Positions 57,101-64,000 of a stretch of 64,000 nucleotides of DNA are shown here, one piece after another. The stretch lies in the NCBI RefSeq assembly GCF_018143015.1, contig NC_054758.1, positions 10,090,501 through 10,154,500 of the forward strand, given 5' to 3'. The DNA comes from Lytechinus variegatus. Taxonomy: Eukaryota > Echinodermata > Echinoidea > Temnopleuroida > Toxopneustidae. Numbering within the stretch: the stretch's first letter is position 1; each line of letters starts with the position of its first letter. The translations under genes were made by a program, and so were the position numbers. The notes beneath the pieces were generated by a model, which ran no database searches, was not told the origin of the DNA, and saw nothing but the letters and a program-made list of their open reading frames with translations.

Positions 57101-57890
57101 GTACAAATCTGGGATAGTATTTTTGAAAGATATTCTCAGGAATGGAAATTTCTTACCTACAATGGAAATTCATTCCAGTCTTAAGTCGCAGAAAAGTAAG
57201 CAAAGATTGATATTTGATTACACTTTATTACGTCAGGCTATCCCTAAATTCTGGATAAATGATAATACAACACCTTGCACCAACCGCAATAAAAAAACCT
57301 TCATTAGAGTTTCCCAAAATAGATGTAGGAGCAAAACATCAATTAAAAAATATTCATGATATTTCAAGTAAACAATTCTATAAATTACTATCTTCAGATT
57401 TATCAAACACTAACAGATGCTATTTGTATTGGGAACAAATAATTAGGTCACCATTAGATTGGAAAAAACTTTTAAAAGAAACTTGTGTCACTGTAAAGAC
57501 AATAAACTGAAAGAATTCAATTTTAAGGTTATATATAATTTATTGCCTGTAAGAAAGAATTTGTCTAAATGGAATGTTATAACAGATGGGAGATGCCCAC
57601 ATTGTTATGTGGACGAAGATGATGTACATGCTTTTGTTGAGTGTAAACTAAATAAGAGATTCTTTTCTTATTTGACAACAAAAGCGAAGTTGGAATACAA
57701 TGTTGACCTTCAAGTAACAGAATTGCATTTACTTAAAGCCCACAAAGAAACCGGACTAGATTCATTTCTTACAATTGCTTTTTGGTGTATCTACAAATGT
57801 ATACTCATAAGAAACAAAACAGGAAAAGATTGTCGAGAATTTAATTTGGAATATTTGTTTGAAAGAGAATTATGTAAACATGTGATGTGA
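54147..57890 (+). CDS. L1/Tx1-like ORF2, endonuclease and reverse transcriptase
   Basis: The start MSTSSCHLLSLNVRGL (54147) is preferred over an upstream Met at 54105. APE endonuclease motifs: LNVRGL, FLQETYW, VNVYAP, GGDWNC, and DHNAISL. RT motifs: KSPGLDGIPIEFY, NWRPISLLNCDYK, MMVDFSKAFD, RQGCPLSALLF and LQYADDTLFF. The C-terminal L1-type block follows: TKYLGF, NWENKL, LTIFGRVTIVKTL, FIWQ, GGVNMIDL. The main frame stops at 57359. Two overlapping frames (to 57510 and to 57890) carry the rest, including CPHCYVDEDDVHAFVEC, a CCHC-like motif near the end, so the copy has two late frame changes. Confidence 0.9.
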
Positions 57891-57955
57891 CTTTGAATGT
57901 TCAATTATGTATATAATAAATGCCCATGTGGGTTTAAAAAAAAAATAAAGACCAT

Positions 57956-58084
57956 AATTATTAATGGATTTCGAAATGCCATGTGTAATCCAGGGTTTGT
58001 CGTTTCTTTTTTGTTTAGGTTTTACAAGCGGAAAAGAATCATTGTACAGGGAGCTGAACTTTTGAATAAATAAGTTATATGATG
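57956..58084 (-). mobile_element. Displaced LINE piece upstream of RT
   Basis: The minus strand encodes SLYNDSFPLVKPK and KPWITHGISKSINN, the region between endonuclease and RT in CR1/Jockey-type LINEs. It is in the right order and strand to belong to the LINE at 49365-51200. Confidence 0.65.
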
Positions 58085-58648
58085 TTTTCATGGTTTTGTA
58101 AAAGCACGGTGTCCCGACATGGTGACCATCTTGTAATGTCAGTACCCCCAAGGGTGTAGGCTTGGGGGGTACGTGCACCCTCCTGCTAAGGCAGAGGAGT
58201 TCCAACACTGGCATGCAAAACAAAAATTGTACCCCTTTTACTTTCAACAGCTGATTTTCTAAAATTTAGTTCCACCTCCCCAATATATGCACCTCCATAC
58301 CACTTAAGTTCCACCTCCCCAAGGACGTGCACCTCCTCATGCTCAAACCAGCCTACGCCCTTGTTACCCCGCGCGTGGTGCGTCCAGGTGCTGTCAATGC
58401 ATAGGTTATTGAATTATTCATTTCCAGGAAAGTGAGGTAATAGTTCTCTTCCTGCCATGTCTTTTCAATTGCAATAATTTCAGATATCAATCATATTAAT
58501 ATCGGCAATTAATGCAAAGAGCAAAAATGATAATGAATAATATATGAAAATATCCATTAGCTTTCGAAGTACATGTCTTTTGTTCGGTGAACGCATGCAT
58601 AATTGTTCGGAGAGTAAATATTGATCCCTCCACTATATATTAGGCGTA
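58085..58648 (+). repeat. Direct repeat, copy 1 (564 bp)
   Basis: Identical in length to 59859-60422, with only about seven visible differences. It includes the TCATGGTTTTGTAAAAGCACG segment and the tail of repeat X. Confidence 0.9.
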
Positions 58649-58908
58649 GAGGCAGCTAATCTTAACCGATTTAAATTACTCATCAAAAAATTTCTTTTGA
58701 ATTCTTACTGATTCAATCAAACATTGTGAACTTCATACTTATCCACAGTAGTATTGATTATTTTAAAGTAAATATTTTTTTTTGTATATAGTGTATATAC
58801 ATTTGTGTTACAGTGTTTATATTTATATAACTTTATAGAATTTTGCTGATTATTTTACTCTATTTGTATCATATTACCCTTGTATAATGTTTTGATAGGG
58901 GGTCTACA
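58649..58908. repeat. Inverted repeat arm 1 (~260 bp)
   Basis: A near-identical reverse complement of 59451-59709 (for example ATTCTTACTGATTCAATC against GATTGAATCAGTAAGAAT). It starts exactly where the 564-bp direct repeat ends. Confidence 0.92.
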
Positions 58909-58954
58909 CTTTGTAAAAAAACAATTGGCCAATAAAACGCAATTTCTTCTTGGA

Positions 58955-59270
58955 CTAATGCACAAGCGACAAATTTGCATTTTTTTTTCGTCAGCTCTGA
59001 AAAGTATAAGACGCTCTGCTGCTCCGGTTCACCGAATTTTCGACAAAACCCTCCCAGCTTTCCATGGTGATTTGACTTGCACTTTTAATGTAGTTTGTTA
59101 CGTTTTTAAATTCGTTCTTAAATATACCCTCAGGGAAGGCGATATGACATTGTGATGTATAAGGTCTTTTACAATTTAATTCAATTCATTTCCGCTTTCA
59201 ATCTTTTTTATATTCACAATGATAGTTTAATATACATAATTACAAAAAATAACTTTAATATGTAATACAA
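58955..59270. repeat. Repeat X, left part
   Basis: It matches 9505-9840: ACAAGCGACAAATTT, TCCGGTTCACCGAATTTTCG, CCTCAGGGAAGGCGATATGA. It continues at 59710 after an insertion. Confidence 0.7.
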
Positions 59271-59709
59271 TTTGTTTTATTTATTTTTACCTATTTATTG
59301 ATATATTCATATTCCACAATCATCAAAGAACATTTCGTAATAAATCATGTTTACAATGAAAAAAAAAGGAATAACATATGCAGGATTGAAACGTAGCAAT
59401 GAAATGAAAAAAAAAGTGGAGGGGCCTACTAAGAAGCAGGGCTTGTAAAATGTAGACCCCCTATCAAAACATTATACAAGGGTAATATGATACAAATAGA
59501 GTAAAATAATCAGCAAAATCTATAAAGTTATATAAATATAAACACTGTAACACAAATGTATATACACTATATACAAAAAAATATATTTACTTTAAAATAA
59601 TCAATACTACTGTGGATAAGTATGAAGTTCACAATGTTTGATTGAATCAGTAAGAATTCAAAAGAAATTTTTTGATGAGTAATTTAAATCGGTTAAGATT
59701 AGCTGCCTC
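59271..59709. repeat. Insertion in repeat X with inverted arm 2
   Basis: It interrupts repeat X relative to the 9.5-kb copy. Its right part, 59451-59709, is inverted arm 2. It is AT-rich and may be a truncated LINE 3' end read on the minus strand, but no motif proves this. Confidence 0.55.
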
Positions 59710-60422
59710 TTTCAATACAAACAAAGCCATCAGGAGACATAATTTATATGCATATCTTTACTTGTGTAGGTAATTAAAAAGAAAATAATTGCATTTGGAA
59801 ATAAACCGTTAGCTAAATTAGCTATGTCGTCCGTCAAAACAGCTATCAAAGATACCCCTTTTCATGGTTTTGTAAAAGCACGGTGTCCCGACATGGTGAC
59901 CATCTTGCAATGTCTGTACCCCCAAGGGTGTAGGCTTGGGGGGTACGTGCACCCTCCTGCTAAGGCAGAGGAGTTCCAACACTGGCATGCAAAACAAAAA
60001 TTGTACCCCTTTTACTTTCAACAGCTGATTTTCTAAAATTTAGTTCCACCTCCCCAATATATGCACCACCATACCACTTAAGTTCCACCTCCCCAAGGAC
60101 GTGCACCTCCTCATGCTCAAACCAGCCTACGCCCTTGTTACCCCGCGCGTGGTGCGTCCAGGTGCTGTCAATGCATAGGTTATTGAATTATTCATTTCCA
60201 GGAAAGTGAAGTAATAGTTCTCTTCCTGCCATGTCTTTTCAATTGCAATAATTTCAGATATCAATCATATTAATATTGGCAATTAATGCAAAGAGCAAAA
60301 ATGATAATGAATAATATATGAAAATATCCATTAGCTTTCGAAGTACATGTCTTTTGTTCGGTGAACGCATGCATAATTGTTCGGAGAGTAAATATTGATC
60401 CCTACACTATATATTAGGCGTA
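59710..60422 (+). repeat. Repeat X, right part, with direct repeat copy 2
   Basis: 59715-59858 continues repeat X (CTTTACTTGTGTAGGTAATTA). 59859-60422 is the 564-bp direct repeat, including about 135 bp absent from the 9.5-kb copy. Confidence 0.8.
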
Positions 60423-61191
60423 CATATATCAGCCATCAATCCTTTCGTTGCCACAATGAATGAATGAATGAACCCGCAAACCCACAGAAAATTGACCAAT
60501 TAAACAACCAATATGGGTTAACACGGGAGGTTTAAGTTTGCAATCAAGTATATATCATTCATTTCAGTCAAAATCTAAGATTTGTCTATTGAACGATGAA
60601 AATTATCCAATACCAGTAAATTGAATAACGGAATAATAGAACCCAAAAGTAAGCCTATGTAAACTTACTTGCTTTATTCTAAGATTTATGTATTTTCTAT
60701 ATACATTTTAGAGCGCAAACAGAAAAATCTTCTGTATTTGATATTGTACGTCTCGTCCCTGGCGTGTGGAGGGGGGGGGGGCGTAAAGGGATCACATTGG
60801 CCCCCAAATGTCTAAGGGAAAATAAAAAGGAGAAAATTATTAAAAAAAAAATTGAAGTGGAAAGGTTGACAAATATCATTCCAAACATCCTGTTAACATC
60901 TATCCAAAATTGGATGTTTGTATTTTTAATGTCAACATTTGTGCTCTCTCACGTCGCTTACTCGCCTTGGAAAATACTACCCCATAAACCATATCGCGTC
61001 CCCGCAAATTGTTTAGCTCAATACGCCACTCACCCGTATTCTGAACTGGAATTCAATGTAAACGCTTGTCCAAAACTGTGACTTAACTATGAATAGCGAG
61101 TCGTGTGAGAAATCCCAAACAGTAAATTGTTAGTACGCCGACACTTTTTAATTTTTTTATTTCATATATACGCATGGGTTTGGGAATGATA
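60423..61191. other. Intergenic, nothing recognised
   Basis: A 12-base G run lies near 60770. The open frame at 60764-61081 shows no domain. Confidence 0.4.
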
Positions 61192-61521
61192 AATTGAATA
61201 GTTTTCTTCACAATAGATGCTTTGAAAATGAACACTATAGTGGCAGTATACAATTTTAATAAGATATCGTGCATTTTTTGGCTTTCCATAATTTTTAACA
61301 TAGAGTTGTCTGGGTTAAACCGTACTACCGGGGAGCGGTTCATCTAGTACGTTTTGTCTGACAAGATGTCATATCTGACAACTCTCCTTGATTTTGATTA
61401 GAAGTTCTGTTACTGTGGTAACTGTCGGATAAAACTTTTCGGTCGCTTTATACGACAAGTCATTTCATGAAACGCTCTCCTAGAATACTGGCCAATGTCA
61501 TGAATGTGTCTTACGGGGCAT

Positions 61522-61874
61522 CATTAGCGTACCTAAGGGCGGGGGGGGCAGACTGCCCCCCTGAAGAGTCACAACTCACGCGCAAGGGACGTATCCCTGC
61601 CCCCCCCCTGACGAGTCACAACTGATCCCTGACGAGCTACAAGTGGCCCCTCTCTCTGAACTTGAAGACCCTTTTTTTTTGCTTGTCAATTTTTAATCTG
61701 GTGCGAAATGTCCTTTATTTTTTTATTATTTTTTTTTGCTTGTCAAATTTTTTTCTGGTGACAAATAAATGTCGTTTACTTGTGGTTGAAGACTTTTTTT
61801 TATTTTGCTTGTCAAATTGTTTGGCGGACGAATTCCCCCCCCCCCCCCTTTGGAAAATCCTAGGTACGCCACTG
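61522..61874. mobile_element. hAT-like MITE, duplicate of 13606-13945
   Basis: Same ends and same flanking CGGGGCAT/CGGGACAT pair, so it was carried by the segmental duplication rather than inserted independently. Homopolymer runs differ in length. Confidence 0.75.
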
Positions 61875-61926
61875 CGGGACATTATGGTAATTGTTTATGA
61901 CGAAAAGTCGCGAGTTGTATATATAT

Positions 61927-62216
61927 TCACACACAAAGTGATGGAAACTTCCAGTAGCCATCTGACCCAAATCCAGTCCATATTCCTACATAGTTGACCT
62001 GCTGAGGGTCGGGATCGATGTACTCCATTAGAGGTATATCGTTTCCATATCGATATAATATGATGTGGCCGTCTGCAAAGGAGATCCGATAGTGATCGTA
62101 CGAAGGTTTGCCGGTCAGGGCAAGTGTGGCAGGATGGTTCTGGTATGTTTCATCCCACTCATAGACTTCTCGAAGTCGACGGATTGCGCCTCCGGTGTTT
62201 TCCCACCCCCCGATGG
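61927..62216 (-). CDS. FA (Methyltransf_FA) domain, C-terminal exon, copy B
   Basis: The same 290-bp exon as 13998-14287, with the same acceptor and the same stop. The protein differs only as IGGWENT (E for D) and WDETYQN (T for L); other base changes are silent. The open frame is fully preserved, so this copy may be functional as part of a second gene lying beyond the window, or be very young. Confidence 0.82.
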
Positions 62217-63863
62217 CTGAAAATGAATATTGATAACTGCATTAGATTATCAATAAAAATAATAACAAACATGAAAATTACACTTTCTTAAAACTGCATT
62301 CCACAGAGAGTAAGACATCTGTGAGACCACTGTAAGCAAGGTAAGGCCATGATGAAACTTGCTTGATTTGTCAAAGATCTCCGAGGTTTTTAACGATTTC
62401 TGAGTGATCTTTCAGCAGTCTCTCGATGAACTTTAAAAATTATTATTAGTCTTTCAACAGTCTCCCTTTTTTTTGGGGGGGGGGGGGAGATCTATGAAAG
62501 TCAGTCGTTCAGATGTCCTATCGGGTGTCTACTTCACTCTTGAAGAGTTCTTTCAGATGACTTGCTTAGTCTTTCTGAGGAATTCATTGATCTTTCAAAG
62601 ATTTCTGGTAGAACGTCAGATAAACTTTTAGTGATCTCTCAATTGTCTTTTTGGTCTACTCGGTAATAGGGTCCTACGGTAATCTTGCTGGAAATGTCAT
62701 TTTTGCTCTTTCTTGGGGTTTTCAGAGCCATTTCACAGAGACAGCACATTTCACTGACCTTGAAGATTGCTGAAAGACCTCGTCAATTTTCCGTCTTCTA
62801 GTGGTTTTCAAGGGTCCCAAACCAATGGTCGAGGGTTCGAATCCCACCCGACGCCAATGTCCTTTGCAAAGCAAAAATTGTGGTGTTAACCGGTGTACAT
62901 AGAGGACCACACCAGTTATTTTACACCGGTGTTAAATTGGTGGTGTTAGTTTTACACCTATAAGTGTTATTACAACACCTAGGTTGTTACATTTACACTC
63001 TTTGGTGTTATGTTCAATCTCTAGGGTGTTATTTTAACACCTCAGGGTGTGGTCCTCTATTAACACCAATTGGTGTCAGTTTTAACACCACAGTTTTACA
63101 GTGTGGGAAGGCGCTCACCCACGTTTGTCACTCTCTACCCAGGTGTTAAATGGGTACCCGGTAGGCTGCGAACGCCAATTTGATTAGATTTGCACGCCGC
63201 GTGCACCGATAAAATTTTCAATGAACATTACATGGTTTATTCACATAAGAATTATTGAAATACATTATATTCATGAAGATTCATTGATACGTATACAAGT
63301 GAGTTTGACCATATATGACTACCTAGCAGATCGAGATAAGCAAACGTCCCCCCCCCGCTGCTTATTTTGAACACCATTAGTATGTACTCTTAAATAGGAA
63401 GTGTCCCAGATCTTGTGCATCCTTTTCAAAATGGAAGCAAGTATTTGTTGACTTTCCCTCATTTTATCTGCGGGGAGGGGCTTTTTATTCATGGGGAAAA
63501 ATAGTCATATCCGTCAAACTCTAATTACTATACTCTTGGCTTTTCTGCTGGCCATTTACTTGATTAACCAGTATGCTGTCTCATTTCCAAATCTAACGAT
63601 GAAATAACGATGATTACAATAAGTTTCTATAATCAACTTATAAAGGTTAGTGGCTGTAATTGTTACATTACTACAAGATTCTCCAAGTTAATGGAAGGGG
63701 ATGCAGTCTTTGAAAAATGGAAGAGAGAAAGAGAAAGATAATGTAGACCATAAGGAGATACGACATAAATACAAAAAAGATGCAAGTGTAATTTATAGCA
63801 CAACGGATGATATTGAAAAGATAATGGCAATGGAAACAGAAGAAGTATTTATGCTTCACGCAC

Positions 63864-63974
63864 CAATTTCGTACATATATCCAACGTCTTCTTCGTTGCT
63901 CCTGGAGAGTCCGATATGGGCGTCATTGTTAGCGCTGACCTCGAAGTCAAATGAAGTCATGCCAGGGACGACTG
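63864..63974 (-). CDS. FA (Methyltransf_FA) domain, N-terminal exon, copy B
   Basis: It corresponds to 15905-16015. It ends at the same donor (GAAATTG|GTGCGT) and keeps an open frame through MTSFDFEV, ANNDAHIGLS and YEI. Just upstream it has CCGGG where copy A has CCGG, which breaks the longer possible exon but not this short form. The rest of the gene, if any, lies beyond 64000. Confidence 0.7.
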
Positions 63975-64000
63975 CTAATCCGGGAAAGGTATATTGTCTC

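Larger units (their letters stand above)
52393..57943 (+). mobile_element. L1/Tx1-like LINE, near full length, 12-bp TSD
   Basis: A two-ORF non-LTR retrotransposon of about 5.55 kb. The flanks AATAAAGACCAT at 52381-52392 and 57944-57955 are identical and taken as the target duplication. The right side follows a short A-rich tail. The order is 5' UTR, ORF1 with zinc knuckles (52571-54068), a short gap, ORF2 with endonuclease and RT (54147-57890), and a 3' UTR of about 50 bp. Reading frames are lightly damaged: one frame change in ORF1 and two near the ORF2 end. Confidence 0.85.
61192..64000 (+). repeat. Segmental duplication, copy B (runs off window)
   Basis: Same order and orientation as 13128-16041: MITE (61330-61480), hAT-like MITE with the same flanks (61522-61874), FA exon (61927-62216), SINE with nested foldback (about 62810-63200) and FA exon (63864-63974). 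It lacks copy A's SINE-like insertion and has about 43 extra bases near 63186. Confidence 0.9.

Overview
This window reads as AT-rich intron and intergenic DNA from an animal, most likely an echinoderm and probably a sea urchin. The evidence for that is an SRCR receptor gene, an EGF/FA-domain secreted-protein gene, an SLC1 glutamate-transporter-type gene split by introns, non-LTR retrotransposons carrying a 2A-like peptide, DIRS-type remnants, and a dense load of short foldback elements and SINEs ending in ATT runs. The organism is inferred from content; no single marker proves it.

Host genes. (1) At 214-6018 (+) is the 3' end of a single-pass SRCR receptor: four exons in consistent phase encode an SRCR domain, a stalk, a transmembrane helix and a short tail. 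(2) At 13998-22181 (-) are exons of a secreted or extracellular protein: a candidate signal-peptide exon, an unrecognised Cys-containing domain, an EGF-like domain and a two-exon Methyltransf_FA (farnesoic acid O-methyltransferase-type) domain. The FA exon pair and its flanks recur at 61192-64000 in the same orientation, a segmental duplication 48 kb away. (3) At 26724-30092 (-) are four exons forming the C-terminal half of an SLC1 (EAAT/ASCT) transporter with an unusual substrate site. Its 5' exons were not found.

Mobile DNA fills the rest. Left part (0-32 kb): foldback MITEs, SINE fragments, AT and ATC microsatellites, a 2.6-kb giant palindrome at 10504-13071 with a nested MITE, and a 1.1-kb hAT-like element with an exact 8-bp target duplication at 24392-25535. 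Middle (32-45 kb): a broken DIRS-order fossil (arms, gag-like and tyrosine-recombinase remnants) interrupted by a nearly full-length CR1-like LINE on the minus strand (about 37.6-41.6 kb) that carries PHD, endonuclease and RT domains and a 2A-like motif. Right part (45-60 kb): SINEs, a second hAT-like element, and an old minus-strand LINE interrupted by a 5.5-kb L1/Tx1-like LINE at 52393-57943 with a 12-bp target duplication. A recent duplication-inversion lies at 58085-60422.

The most interesting points are the SLC1 paralogue that has glycine where the family uses the amino-group-binding aspartate; the DIRS-fossil arms built of 151-bp units that each carry a YY1-like palindrome; a splice acceptor that appears to come from a MITE end; the duplicated FA exons; and the 2A-bearing LINE.
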